The notes: generated by a model from the letters alone, not told the origin. DNA of 64,000 bases from Bacteroidota bacterium (GCA_029974985.1 JARKQC010000360.1:124001-188000), one strand, 5' to 3'; positions 18,085 to 27,982 are shown, counted from the first letter of the stretch. Program-made: numbers and translations.

Positions 18085-19647
18085 TTATTTATTACGGGAA
18101 TCGAGATTTTTTCGGATTTCGAGAGCTACAATTTGGCTACGCTCGGGATATTTTACGCTTAATAGAACAACTTCTCCATCTTTTTTGGAGTCAATAATTT
18201 TTTTAAGGTCGCCAGGTGAATTAATTGATTTCCTATCAACTTCTGTGATAACTCCATTTCTCATAAGCCCTCTATCAGAGGCAACACTGAATCTTCTTAC
18301 ATCGCTAACAATAACACCATTTTTGACATCATAGTCTTTTTTAATTTTATTATCAATAGGTGAAACAGAAAATCCTAGATTTTCAAATTTTACGGGTTGA
18401 TTGTCCTCTGGTTTAGATTTTTCAGATTTTTCTTTATTATCGGAATTATTATTAGCAAGATTATCTTCTTCACGACCTTTTAAAGTTACTGTTTTATTAA
18501 TAGATTTACCATCTCTCCAAACTTTAACATTTACTTTATCACCTGCTCGATAAAATACTATTTTTGCTTGTAATTCACTTGGAGAATTTACTGGTTTCCC
18601 GTCAACTTCGAGTATAACATCACCTTTTTCTAATCCAGCGATTTTTGCGGCACCATCATCAACTAATCCTTGAACAAGTACGCCTTTAACTTTATCAAGT
18701 CCTAATCCTTTTGCCATAGTTTCATCAATTTGACCGATATATACTCCAATATAACCACGGTCAATTTTTCCGTTATCCATCAAATCGCTTACAACTGCTT
18801 TCATCAAATCTACGGGTATTGCAAACCCATATCCAATAAAAGCTCCAGTCTGAGTAGCAATTGCAGTATTTATGCCAATTAATGCACCGTTTAAATCGAA
18901 CAAACCTCCGCCGCTATTGCCCGGATTAATAGCCGCATCTGTTTGAATATTATTAACGATATCCGTACCGCTTCCGCCCATACGTCCGCGCCCAATAGCA
19001 CTAACAATACCACTTGTAACTGTATGCTCTAATCCCATCGGATTACCGACTGCAAGTACCATTTCGCCAATTCTTACTTTTTCCATATCACCAAGATATG
19101 CAGTAGGTAAATTATCGGCTTCGATTTTGATTAATGCTAAGTCGGTCGAAGGGTCTCTACCAACTAATTTTGCTGTATATTCTTTTTTATCAACTGTTTG
19201 TACTTTTATACCATTTTCAGTCGCATTTTCTACAACATGATTATTTGTTACAATATATCCATTAGATGATATTATTACACCCGAACCACTTCCACGTGAT
19301 TTTTGTACTCCATCGTCATTTTCATCATCTTCTCCTCTTGGCATAAAAAATTTGAAAAAATCATGAAAATCATCTCGTGGCATCATACCTTTTGGTGCTT
19401 TAAATTCAGTTTCTACATTTATATAAACAACTGTCGGTAAAACTGCTTCGCTTGCCGCCGCCATAGCATCATTTAGTAATTTTACAGCGTTATCCATTTG
19501 TACCGGTGGGGCAGCAGCGCCGATTTTTGTATTTTCATCTGCATATAATGAACTTAATATATCAGTATTTAAAGAAGATACTAATAGCACTCCCATAAAC
19601 ACACCTATTCCAACCAAAAGTGCTGATATAATGATGTTTTTTTTCAT
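18085..19647 (-). CDS. degP: HtrA/DegP-type periplasmic serine protease
   Basis: An envelope quality-control protease and chaperone. The N-terminus (residues 4-25) is a signal peptide or membrane anchor. The trypsin-like domain has the full triad: His137 in NNHVVENA, Asp169 in DPSTDLALIKI and Ser245 in NPGNSGGGLF. The first PDZ domain, about residues 295-390, contains RGYIGVYIGQI and GDVILEVDGKPVNSP. A Lys/Glu/Asn-rich linker follows (about 400-425), then a second PDZ domain to the C-terminus. The 520-residue length is normal for DegP/DegQ. It is monocistronic, divergent from the secreted deiminase gene and has a strong terminator. It probably handles misfolded exported proteins such as the T9SS cargo encoded nearby. 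Confidence 0.95.
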   Translation of the reverse strand: MKKNIIISALLVGIGVFMGVLLVSSLNTDILSSLYADENTKIGAAAPPVQMDNAVKLLNDAMAAASEAVLPTVVYINVETEFKAPKGMMPRDDFHDFFKFFMPRGEDDENDDGVQKSRGSGSGVIISSNGYIVTNNHVVENATENGIKVQTVDKKEYTAKLVGRDPSTDLALIKIEADNLPTAYLGDMEKVRIGEMVLAVGNPMGLEHTVTSGIVSAIGRGRMGGSGTDIVNNIQTDAAINPGNSGGGLFDLNGALIGINTAIATQTGAFIGYGFAIPVDLMKAVVSDLMDNGKIDRGYIGVYIGQIDETMAKGLGLDKVKGVLVQGLVDDGAAKIAGLEKGDVILEVDGKPVNSPSELQAKIVFYRAGDKVNVKVWRDGKSINKTVTLKGREEDNLANNNSDNKEKSEKSKPEDNQPVKFENLGFSVSPIDNKIKKDYDVKNGVIVSDVRRFSVASDRGLMRNGVITEVDRKSINSPGDLKKIIDSKKDGEVVLLSVKYPERSQIVALEIRKNLDSRNK

Positions 19648-19823
19648 TTATCCAAACTCCATAAATTTTTAATAATTTAATGATTAAGACGTTATTTAAA
19701 ACAAATTCTTTTTTTTGTAAAACTTTCAATAATATAGTTCGATAGAATAAAAAAAAAGTTACAGTAACTTTTTTAAATTATTTTTGTATTAGTAATATAT
19801 TATTGAACAATTTTGGAGTTTTT

Positions 19824-21908
19824 ATGCGATTTTTTTCTATTTTTATAATAGCACTTATAATTTTTAATCTAAATTCGTATTCAACGAATAATGATGAATT
19901 AAGACAAAAAGTCAAAGAGCGATTAAATGCTTTTAAATATGATGATTTTCAAAAATTACAAGCTAATAAAGTAATACCTGAAAGTAAAAATCACCTTTAT
20001 AACAAAGCTTACAATGAAATTTTACAGACAAAAAAATTTAAACCCAATTTTCAATCTAAACTTCATTCTATGGATTCTTTACCCGCTAATTTTAGAACAC
20101 CCGGCGAATTCGAAGAATCACAAGCGGTATTAATTTCTTGGCCCTCTTATTCTTTTGATAAGGACGGCAATTTTGTAGAGCCTTTTACACCGGGAGTTGG
20201 TATTAGATGGTTCCAAAATGAAAATGGTGACTGGGAATTTAAAACAGTCGATATCGCAGGATATATTCTTGACCTTTTTGATGATAGCCCATACCCTGCA
20301 ATTTGGGCTAAACTTGCTTATACAATTCAGCAAGAAGTTCCCGTATGGATACGTGTTGCCGCACCACAAGATACTACTAATTTAAAGGCTTATGCAAAAT
20401 CTATTGGTTTTGAACTTACAAATTATGTATTCAAAATTGACGAAGACGGCGAAAATGCTTTTTGGGCACGTGATTTCGGTCCTTTCGGAGTATATTATGG
20501 TGATGAAGATAGTCTAATGTTCGTTATTGCAGAATATTATCCGGGTCGTCCAATTGATGATAATTATCCCATTAAATTAGCAGAAGAGCTTGGTTATAAA
20601 TATTATAAATCACCCGTAGAACTCGAAGGCGGGAATTTTATGTGCGATGGACACGGGATTGGAATATATGGAGATGTGGTTTATGCAAATAATAGCGACG
20701 ATATGGGACACGCTTATACAAATAAAAAGCCTATGGGTACAAAAGCAGTTAATCAAGAAATGGCAAGAATATTTAATTTGTCTGAAACAATAATTCCGAC
20801 ATCGTTAAAATGCGATGGTGGAACGGGGCATATTGATATTTATTCTAAAATTGCTAATGATGAGGAAATTCTAATTACAAAATATCCGAAAGAATTTCAA
20901 AGTACTGCTTTTTCTGATTATTTCAGAGTTGAAAATAATAAATCTTTAATACTTTCTAAACAAAATCATTACGGGAAAAAATATAGATTTCTCGAAGTTC
21001 CATTGCCAACTGACGATAACGGGCTTTATACTCGTACAACCTGCACGTCGTTTAACGAAGACGCACGCGGATATATTAATGGCTTATTTGTTAATAAAAC
21101 TTTCATTGTTCCAATATTTTCAAATTCTAATTCTGGAAATAAAAAAGGTGATGACGAAGCATTAAATATTATACGTAAAAATATGCCCGGTTATAATGTC
21201 GTCGGTATTGATTCAAGAGCTTTAACTCCCGGCGGCGGAGCAATTCATTGTATTACAATGCAAATTCCAGCAGAAAATCCCGTATATATCCAGCATTCTC
21301 AATTAAAAGGAACACAAATAGAAAGCGAAGTTCTTAATGATGGAAAAATTAAAATTGCAGGGTCGGTTCGTAATCACTCAGGCTTCAAAAATGGAAAACT
21401 TTTTTATCGCTGTACTAAAAAAAGTGATACTTGGCAAGAAGCCAAAGTTGAGATAGTTCAAAAAGAAAATGCTTCAAAATCTGATTTTACTTTTGATTCT
21501 TATATTAATTATAAAGAATTAAATTATGCTTATGGCGATGATATTGAATACTATCTATCTTTTGAGACAAATAATGGAAAAACTGCATATCGCCCTATAA
21601 GTGCCCCAGAAGGATTTTATACCTTCAATGTTGGTGACCCAACAAATGTTGCCGACCAAATATTTAACAATATTGAATTATATCCAAATCCAGCAGATAA
21701 TTATTTGTATATAAAATTTAATGAATTAAATTCAAATTCTGATATAGAAGTTTATGATATAATAGGAACAAAGATTGCAAATATGCAAGTCGAACCAAAT
21801 TTTGAAACAATATCATTAGATTTATCGAAATTTAATTCTGGCTTGTATTTCTTAAAAATCACAATTGGAAATGATACAAGAATTATGAAATTTATTGTTT
21901 CAAAATAA
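19824..21908 (+). CDS. Secreted peptidylarginine/agmatine deiminase-family enzyme with T9SS sorting domain
   Basis: A 694-residue protein. The ATG at 19824 is chosen because GGAG stands six bases upstream and a signal peptide (MRFFSIFIIALIIFNLNSYS) begins there. The catalytic domain is of the PAD_porph guanidino-hydrolase superfamily: ARDFGPFG near residue 216, GGNFMCDG, GTGHIDIYSK near 335 (catalytic His and Asp) and GGGAIHCITMQIP with the nucleophilic Cys near 476. Such enzymes hydrolyse arginine-type guanidino groups to citrulline or carbamoyl products plus ammonia. The export signal and C-terminal T9SS type A domain (YPNPADN to FIVSK) make a Porphyromonas PPAD-like role on peptides or free arginine outside the cell more likely than cytosolic agmatine catabolism. 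An Ig-like segment (about 495-595) bridges the two. It is monocistronic with a terminator at 21940. Confidence 0.86.
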   Translation: MRFFSIFIIALIIFNLNSYSTNNDELRQKVKERLNAFKYDDFQKLQANKVIPESKNHLYNKAYNEILQTKKFKPNFQSKLHSMDSLPANFRTPGEFEESQAVLISWPSYSFDKDGNFVEPFTPGVGIRWFQNENGDWEFKTVDIAGYILDLFDDSPYPAIWAKLAYTIQQEVPVWIRVAAPQDTTNLKAYAKSIGFELTNYVFKIDEDGENAFWARDFGPFGVYYGDEDSLMFVIAEYYPGRPIDDNYPIKLAEELGYKYYKSPVELEGGNFMCDGHGIGIYGDVVYANNSDDMGHAYTNKKPMGTKAVNQEMARIFNLSETIIPTSLKCDGGTGHIDIYSKIANDEEILITKYPKEFQSTAFSDYFRVENNKSLILSKQNHYGKKYRFLEVPLPTDDNGLYTRTTCTSFNEDARGYINGLFVNKTFIVPIFSNSNSGNKKGDDEALNIIRKNMPGYNVVGIDSRALTPGGGAIHCITMQIPAENPVYIQHSQLKGTQIESEVLNDGKIKIAGSVRNHSGFKNGKLFYRCTKKSDTWQEAKVEIVQKENASKSDFTFDSYINYKELNYAYGDDIEYYLSFETNNGKTAYRPISAPEGFYTFNVGDPTNVADQIFNNIELYPNPADNYLYIKFNELNSNSDIEVYDIIGTKIANMQVEPNFETISLDLSKFNSGLYFLKITIGNDTRIMKFIVSK

Positions 21909-21939
21909 TATAAATTTCTTGTTTAATTCACATATAATG

Positions 21940-21973
21940 AAGCTGTTTCATTTGTTTTGAGACAGCTTTTTTT
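21940..21973 (+). terminator. Terminator of the secreted deiminase gene
   Basis: AAGCTGTTTCA (21940-21950) pairs with TGAGACAGCTT (21958-21968), with one G-U pair, and runs into seven T residues. Confidence 0.88.
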
Positions 21974-21994
21974 ATACTAGGGTAGCTATAAATG

Positions 21995-22028
21995 AAAAAA
22001 AGGGATACTATTTTAAGCATCCCCTTTT
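21995..22028 (-). terminator. Terminator of the isocitrate/isopropylmalate dehydrogenase gene
   Basis: On the minus strand AAAAGGGGATGC pairs with GTATCCCTTTT, including one G-U pair, and is followed by a T run. It stands back to back with the deiminase terminator. Confidence 0.75.
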
Positions 22029-22047
22029 AAAAAAATAAAAATAATTT

Positions 22048-23166
22048 TTATAATTTATCTGCAATTGCTTGAGCAATTTCTAATGTAGTAGCATTTCCGC
22101 CCATATCATAAGTTCTAACTTTGCCTTCAAGAATAACAGCGGCAACAGCTTTTTCGATTTTAGCGGCCGACTCAAGTTCACCTAACCAATCGAGCATCAT
22201 TTTTGCGGCAAGAATTGTAGCAATAGGATTAACTTTATACATACCCGTATATTTAGGCGCTGAACCGTGTGATGGTTCGAATACTGCGAGTTTTTTACCG
22301 ATATTACCGCTACAACCAAAGCCTAATCCGCCAACCATTTGTGCGGCAAGGTCGCTGATAATATCACCATATAAGTTTGGTGCAACAAGCACATCATAAT
22401 TATCGGGATTTTTTAATAGCCACATAGTCATTGCATCGATATTTGCATCGTCCATTTGGATTTCGGGATAATCTTTTCTTACTTCGTTTGCCATTTCAAG
22501 AAATAGCCCGTCAGTTGCTCTTACAACGTTTGCTTTATGAACAACGGTAACTTTTTTTCGTTTATGCTCGCGTGCAAATTCAAATGCTGCGCGAATAATT
22601 CTTTCAGAACCAAATTTTGTATTAATTTTGCAGGAAACAGCATATTCATCGCCAGATAATTCTGCAAATTTACCAAAAGGTTTTGATAATGATTTTAATA
22701 CATTAGATAATTCTTCGGGAACTTTATTAAATTCAACTCCGCAATACATATCTTCAGTATTTTCACGGAAAACTACTATATCAGTAGAATCCTTATAATT
22801 TAATGGGTTGCCGGGATATGATTTACATGGGCGTAAACAAATATATAAATCAAAAAGTTGACGCATTCTAACTATTGGAGAGCGATAAACAAGACCTTTG
22901 CCTTGTAGTTCGGGTATTAATTCTAATTCTGCTTGTTTTACGGGTTTAGAAGTAATCGCTCCAAACATCGAGGCATCAACATTATTTAGTAAATCAATTG
23001 TGCGTTGTGGAAAGGCGTCGCCCTCTTTACACCAAAATTCCCAGCCGATATCACCGTGAATATATTCTGCATTAAAATTTAATTTGTCGAGAACAATTTT
23101 TGTAGCTTCGAGTACCTCAACTCCAACTCCATCACCGGGAAGCCACGCAATTTTGTATTTTTTCAT
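22048..23166 (-). CDS. Isocitrate/isopropylmalate dehydrogenase family enzyme
   Basis: A 372-residue NAD(P)-dependent beta-decarboxylating dehydrogenase. GDGVG near the N-terminus, VVFRENTEDMYCGVE, the metal-site segment NLYGDIISDLAAQ and FEPSHGSAPKYTG are hallmark motifs. The substrate loop reads YRSPIVRMRQLFDLYICLRP. It keeps the Ser seen in isocitrate dehydrogenases of the RSLNVALR type, but the Asn position is Ile. The ENTEDMY-type motif favours isocitrate or homoisocitrate over isopropylmalate. No leuC, leuD, leuA or aconitase lies beside it to decide. The most likely role is NAD-type isocitrate dehydrogenase feeding 2-oxoglutarate. The gene stands alone and has its own terminator. Confidence 0.85.
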   Translation of the reverse strand: MKKYKIAWLPGDGVGVEVLEATKIVLDKLNFNAEYIHGDIGWEFWCKEGDAFPQRTIDLLNNVDASMFGAITSKPVKQAELELIPELQGKGLVYRSPIVRMRQLFDLYICLRPCKSYPGNPLNYKDSTDIVVFRENTEDMYCGVEFNKVPEELSNVLKSLSKPFGKFAELSGDEYAVSCKINTKFGSERIIRAAFEFAREHKRKKVTVVHKANVVRATDGLFLEMANEVRKDYPEIQMDDANIDAMTMWLLKNPDNYDVLVAPNLYGDIISDLAAQMVGGLGFGCSGNIGKKLAVFEPSHGSAPKYTGMYKVNPIATILAAKMMLDWLGELESAAKIEKAVAAVILEGKVRTYDMGGNATTLEIAQAIADKL

Positions 23167-23311
23167 ATTTACACCATTAAAGAAATTTTATTAATAAAAG
23201 AACTTTTTAAGTTTTTGTCAAATAATTAAATGCAATATAATATATAGATTTCTCATAATAAATTTATATGACAATTATTTCATATTTCTATCAGAATTTT
23301 TACATAAAAAA

Positions 23312-25366
23312 TTAGTTTAATTTAATTGAATATATTGATTTTGAATTTTTAATTTTTTGTTTAAATAATTCGAGCTGTGAAATCTCTTTTATTTCAAGTT
23401 CAAGGGCTAATCCTTCGGAATTTCCTTTTTGAATTTTACTTGTATCAGTGATTTTAATTTTTAGATTTTCTGCTGTATCAACTGCAAGAGATAGAATTTT
23501 GCTATAAGTTTCGCCAAAAATTTTTAATTTTATAGTTTGAATAAATTCATCGTTTGTCCAGTCTGCCTTTTTAAAGTTATTGTAGTCAAAATCTTGCGAT
23601 TTAATATAATAACAATTTTTAGAATGAATTTTCAACTCTGATTTTTTTGTAATATAAGCAATAATTGGCTCACCTTTTATTGGATTACAGCATTTTGCAA
23701 TTTTTACTTCTATATTATCTAATCCTTCGACTTTTATTCTCGGTTTGTTTTCAGTACAAATTTTTGACTTATTTTTATCTTTATTTTCATCAATTTTCTT
23801 AAAGGCTTCGGGATATAATTTCTTTAATTGATACAAAGTACATTTAACGCCACCAGTAGCAACGCTATAATAAAAATCATCAAGCGATTTGAATCCAATT
23901 TTTGCAATATTGTTTTTGAATTTTTGCTCATCTTCGTAGCCAAGAAGTTTTTTGCGATATTTATTTTTTAATTTTTCCCAAGAATTTTTACCTTCCGAAA
24001 TTAATAATTCTTGTTCATTTTTCTTAAACCATCGTAAAATTTTACTTCTTGCACGGCTTGTTTTAACAATATTAAGCCAATCTCTCGAAGGAGATGTATT
24101 ATTATTTGAAATAATATCAATTACATCGCCTGATTTTAATTCAGTTTTTAAGCTAACAAATTTCCCATTTACCCTTGCACCAATTGCTTTATATCCTAAA
24201 TCAGTATGCACTGCAAAAGCATAATCTAATGGTGTAGAACCTTCGGGTAATGAGCGAATTTCGCCTTTTGGAGTAAGAACATTGATATAATCGCGTTTCA
24301 TTTCATTTTTGAGTTTATCAAAAACCTCAAAAGGATTATCAAAATATTCATCATTTTCTAAAAATTCTCTTAAACGTGAAATCCAATCTATTTTTTTTAA
24401 TGTTTCGCCTTGTTTATACGCCCAATGTGCAGAAGTTCCGTATTCTGCTTCGTGGTGCATTTCCTCAGTGCGAATTTGAATTTCAAATTTATCACCATTT
24501 CGAGTAGCAACAGTTGTTTGAATTGACCTATATCCATTTGCTTTTGGAAAAGTAATCCAATCTCTGAATCTACCGTCAATTGGCAACCAATGATTATGAA
24601 CTGCCCCTAATATCAGATAGCAGTTTTCGCGTTCAATTGTAATTAGTCTTAAAGCAAGCAAATCAAATATTTTTTCTAAAGGAATTTTTTGTTTTTTTAT
24701 TTTTCTATAAATACTATATGGTCTTTTTACGCGTGCTTGAAATTTAACGGGAATATTATATTTTGAAATCACTTTGTTTAAATCTGATTTCATATCGTTT
24801 AATTTAGCATTAAAAATATTGCGTTTAGATTCTATCATTTTATCTAAATATTCAAAATCTTCTTTAAAAAGATTTCTAAATGCAATATCTTCTAATTCAG
24901 TATAGAATTTACGAATACCGAGTTGCTGAGCGATTGGGGAATAAAAATACAATGCTTCTTCTGATAAAAATTCTATATTATCACTTTTATTATCATCAGC
25001 AATTTTAAGATTTATTAATCTTTCTGCTAATTTAATAAATATTATTCTAACATCATCAGTCAATTCGATGAATAATTTACGCAAAGCCGTAATATTCATT
25101 TTTGTTTCGTGAACAGAAATGCTTCCAAGCCGTCTTAATAATTCAATATTTTCTAAAACTTCTTTGTTATATGCTTTTAGAATAATATTTTTAATTTCTG
25201 CATTGTTTGTATTAGCACGTATTAAATACGCTGTTGCTATCGAGTTTTCATCAAATTTTAGATTGAATATTTCATTTGCTAATTGACTGCAAAAAAGAGA
25301 ATCCTCTTTGCTATAAAAAGTCGAGCTTAGATTTGATAATTTAATTAATAATTCTTCAAAATTCAT
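23312..25366 (-). CDS. relA: Rel/SpoT-homologue (p)ppGpp synthetase with degenerate hydrolase domain
   Basis: A stringent-response enzyme of 684 residues. The synthetase domain (about 205-345) is well conserved: RPYSIYRKIKKQ, RFRDWITFPKANGYRSIQT and EIQIRTEEMHHEAEYGTSAHW. The RFRD loop corresponds to the RxKD type of bifunctional Rel/SpoT rather than the ExDD of RelA. TGS follows (about 373-435, GSTPLDYAFAVHTDLG), then a CC domain (KCCNPIKGEPI) and a C-terminal ACT-like region. The N-terminal domain keeps the hydrolase-domain fold (IFIKLAERLINL) but lacks the HDxxED metal site: the corresponding helix reads AYLIRANTNNAE. It should therefore make but not degrade (p)ppGpp. The lytic transglycosylase gene ends two bases upstream. 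Confidence 0.88.
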   Translation of the reverse strand: MNFEELLIKLSNLSSTFYSKEDSLFCSQLANEIFNLKFDENSIATAYLIRANTNNAEIKNIILKAYNKEVLENIELLRRLGSISVHETKMNITALRKLFIELTDDVRIIFIKLAERLINLKIADDNKSDNIEFLSEEALYFYSPIAQQLGIRKFYTELEDIAFRNLFKEDFEYLDKMIESKRNIFNAKLNDMKSDLNKVISKYNIPVKFQARVKRPYSIYRKIKKQKIPLEKIFDLLALRLITIERENCYLILGAVHNHWLPIDGRFRDWITFPKANGYRSIQTTVATRNGDKFEIQIRTEEMHHEAEYGTSAHWAYKQGETLKKIDWISRLREFLENDEYFDNPFEVFDKLKNEMKRDYINVLTPKGEIRSLPEGSTPLDYAFAVHTDLGYKAIGARVNGKFVSLKTELKSGDVIDIISNNNTSPSRDWLNIVKTSRARSKILRWFKKNEQELLISEGKNSWEKLKNKYRKKLLGYEDEQKFKNNIAKIGFKSLDDFYYSVATGGVKCTLYQLKKLYPEAFKKIDENKDKNKSKICTENKPRIKVEGLDNIEVKIAKCCNPIKGEPIIAYITKKSELKIHSKNCYYIKSQDFDYNNFKKADWTNDEFIQTIKLKIFGETYSKILSLAVDTAENLKIKITDTSKIQKGNSEGLALELEIKEISQLELFKQKIKNSKSIYSIKLN

Positions 25367-25368
25367 AT

Positions 25369-26259
25369 TTATTGTGGGATTGCAATTTCATAATATTTAC
25401 CCTTAGCTGGAACTGGTAACATTCTTTTTAAAATCCAAGGGTTAAGAATTTTTACTTGTTTATAACTTGTGCCGTTTGCTCTTGCCCAAGCTGATAAATC
25501 TTGAATAGTACTATCAACTTTAACTAATTGATATTTATCAGGTTTGTAAATCTCATCATTGGGAATATTTATACCATATATTTCAGCATTTTCCATTAAA
25601 TGTTTAATTATTGCTATTCTGAAAATATAACGAGAGGTTTCCTCATTTAGATATAAATCAAAGAAGTTCTCTACATTTTGAAAATTAATATTATTAACTA
25701 ACCCCGTATGCCCCATATTATACCCCGCCGCAGTAAGAATCCAAGATTTATGCTTACTATAGCCTTGTTGAAGATATTTCATTGCGGCAATGGTAGATTT
25801 CTCTGGATTGCGTCTTTCATCAACATATTCATCAACTTGCAAGCCCATTGATTTTGCTGTTTCGGGCATAAATTGCCATAAACCGATGGCGCCTACGCTT
25901 GACCTTGCTTGATAAAGGGCACTTTCGGCAACTGAAAGATATTTAATATCAAGTGGCATATTATGTTGCTTTATAATTTTTTCATACATTGGAAAATATC
26001 GTCCCGCTCTTTTGATATATAAAATTAATTGACCGGGTTGTTGAAGTAATAAATAAAATTCTCTTTCGGCACGTTCTTTAATTTCAATATCATCTAATGG
26101 AAGCGATTCGCCGCAAAAATCTAATTTTGTAGGTAGTTTAATTGATGATAAAAATTCATAAAAATTTTGTTCATGCTCTTTATCCTCGCTAATCATAGGT
26201 TTAGAGTCTGAGCATGAAGACAAAAATATAGTAAATATAATAATAAAGATTTTTTTCAT
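25369..26259 (-). CDS. Lipoprotein lytic transglycosylase (SLT family)
   Basis: A peptidoglycan-cleaving enzyme, 296 residues, beginning with a lipoprotein signal (IFIIIFTIFLSSCSDS). The SLT core contains SVAESALYQ with the catalytic Glu near residue 113, then SSVGAIGLWQFMPETAKSMGL and AAGYNMGHTGL, which are the classic goose-lysozyme-like motifs. The tail (YQLVKVDSTIQDLSAWARANG) has features of a LysM-like or MltD-type region. The gene directly precedes relA with two bases between them. The pair may be co-transcribed, although their functions are unrelated. On the minus strand TAATTTTG (26291-26298) is a candidate -7 box 32 bases upstream. Confidence 0.88.
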   Translation of the reverse strand: MKKIFIIIFTIFLSSCSDSKPMISEDKEHEQNFYEFLSSIKLPTKLDFCGESLPLDDIEIKERAEREFYLLLQQPGQLILYIKRAGRYFPMYEKIIKQHNMPLDIKYLSVAESALYQARSSVGAIGLWQFMPETAKSMGLQVDEYVDERRNPEKSTIAAMKYLQQGYSKHKSWILTAAGYNMGHTGLVNNINFQNVENFFDLYLNEETSRYIFRIAIIKHLMENAEIYGINIPNDEIYKPDKYQLVKVDSTIQDLSAWARANGTSYKQVKILNPWILKRMLPVPAKGKYYEIAIPQ

Positions 26260-26508
26260 AGTTTTTTGATTATTGATGTATATATAAATACAAAATTAAC
26301 TAAAAAAACTATATAAATAGATTTTTTCACACAAAATCAAATGTTCAATACAACATTATCTATATATAAATTTTAATATTATAAAATTTTTTATAAAATA
26401 AAAATTTATAATTTTTGTCAAAAATAAAATAATATTTAATGTTGCATAGAATTATTATTTTACCATTATAAATATTTTAATTTTACAAAATTATATTAGG
26501 AATTAATT

Positions 26509-27894
26509 ATGAATTATCGCTTAATCGCAGTATTTTTTTTCGTAGTTTTATTTTTAAATTCTTGTTTACCACCCGTATATCGAGAAGGACGAGAATCTGT
26601 TTTGCCCGATTTAGCGCCACCAACGGATTATAATCCCATATTTATTACTGATATAAAAGATGTAAATTCGCATAATATTACAGAACCAAAATTAGTAATA
26701 TCAAGTATAGATGTTAAAAATAGTGATAAAATAAGGCTCAATGTTCATTTTTTCGACCAAAATAAATATTTTATGACCGGTGCAACACAAGCGGAATGGT
26801 TAAAAAAATGGTGTAAAGGCACGATAATTACAAATGGAATAGAAGTTCCTATCGAAAAAATGACTATTCGAGAAAGTTCTATAAAAGACAGAAAACCGAT
26901 TGCGTTAGCTCTTGTTATGGATCATAGCGGATCTATGGGCGAAGACCGAGCTTACGAATCACAAGATGCCGCAATTGATTTGATTAAATCAATGAAATCT
27001 GGCGATGCTATGGCACTAATAAAATATGACAATGTCGTATCATTAGAATCTCCTCTTACTGCTTCGCCATCATTATTATTAAGTAATTTAAAAAGAAATG
27101 GTTTAGAAGGCTTTGGTGGTATGACCGCAGTAAACGATGCTATTATGACGGCTATTGACGAGATTTCAAAAGCTGACCCTTCTATGCAACGAGTTGTAAT
27201 GGTATTTACAGATGGACAAGAAAATGCATCAAAATCATCAGTTGCCGAAGTGGTACAAAGAGCAAAAGATAAAAATGTCATTATTTGTGCGATAGATTAT
27301 GGATATGGAATTAACAAAGGGTATATGGAGCAGTTTTCTAAGGGAACCGGCGGAATGTATCATCATATTTATCAGAAGAACGAATTTAAATTAGCTTTTG
27401 ATGATTTATACAAACGATTTGAATATTTTTATATCGTCGAATTTGAGCAACCCGACTATGGAGACCACCAAGTTATCTTAACAATGTGTCTGCCAAATAA
27501 TGAAATTCGTGATACAATTTCATTTAATAATTTACCTGATATTGGATTTATCAATTTACTTAATGTATATTTTGATACAGATAAATCAACTATTAAATCA
27601 GAATCAAGCAAAGCGATAAAAAAAGTAGCTGCGATGATGAAATTATATCCCGGTATGCGAATTGAATTGCGTGGACATACTGATGCTAATAACCGCACGG
27701 GCGACCCAAATTATAATCTTAAACTTTCTCAATCACGTGCCGATGCTGTAAAGCAAACCTTAGTAAAAGAGGGTATTGGTGATAATAGAATTATTGCAGT
27801 GGGATTTGGCGAGTCACGTCCCGTGGCTGAAAACGATACACCCGAAGGAAGAGCAAATAATAGAAGAACTGAATTTATAATATTAAGTAAATAA
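26509..27894 (+). CDS. Lipoprotein with von Willebrand A domain and OmpA-like peptidoglycan-binding domain
   Basis: A 461-residue outer-membrane lipoprotein candidate: lipobox in FLNSCLPP near residue 19. Residues about 140-310 form a VWA domain with the MIDAS motif DHSGSMGED, a downstream Thr in GGMTAVNDAI and FTDGQENAS. Residues about 345-461 form an OmpA C-terminal domain (VYFDTDKSTIKSES, LRGHTDANN, LSQSRADAVKQTLVKEG, NNRRTEF) that would bind diaminopimelate-containing peptidoglycan. The combination suggests a cell-wall-anchored metal-dependent protein-binding platform. It is monocistronic, with a long AT-rich leader. No partner gene in the window is obvious. Confidence 0.88.
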   Translation: MNYRLIAVFFFVVLFLNSCLPPVYREGRESVLPDLAPPTDYNPIFITDIKDVNSHNITEPKLVISSIDVKNSDKIRLNVHFFDQNKYFMTGATQAEWLKKWCKGTIITNGIEVPIEKMTIRESSIKDRKPIALALVMDHSGSMGEDRAYESQDAAIDLIKSMKSGDAMALIKYDNVVSLESPLTASPSLLLSNLKRNGLEGFGGMTAVNDAIMTAIDEISKADPSMQRVVMVFTDGQENASKSSVAEVVQRAKDKNVIICAIDYGYGINKGYMEQFSKGTGGMYHHIYQKNEFKLAFDDLYKRFEYFYIVEFEQPDYGDHQVILTMCLPNNEIRDTISFNNLPDIGFINLLNVYFDTDKSTIKSESSKAIKKVAAMMKLYPGMRIELRGHTDANNRTGDPNYNLKLSQSRADAVKQTLVKEGIGDNRIIAVGFGESRPVAENDTPEGRANNRRTEFIILSK

Positions 27895-27982
27895 TTTTTG
27901 CAACGCTTTTCACATAATTATGATTATAGCCACTCAAAAATGGTGAGGTATTAGACAAGCAAGATTCACTTATCTCGTTGAT

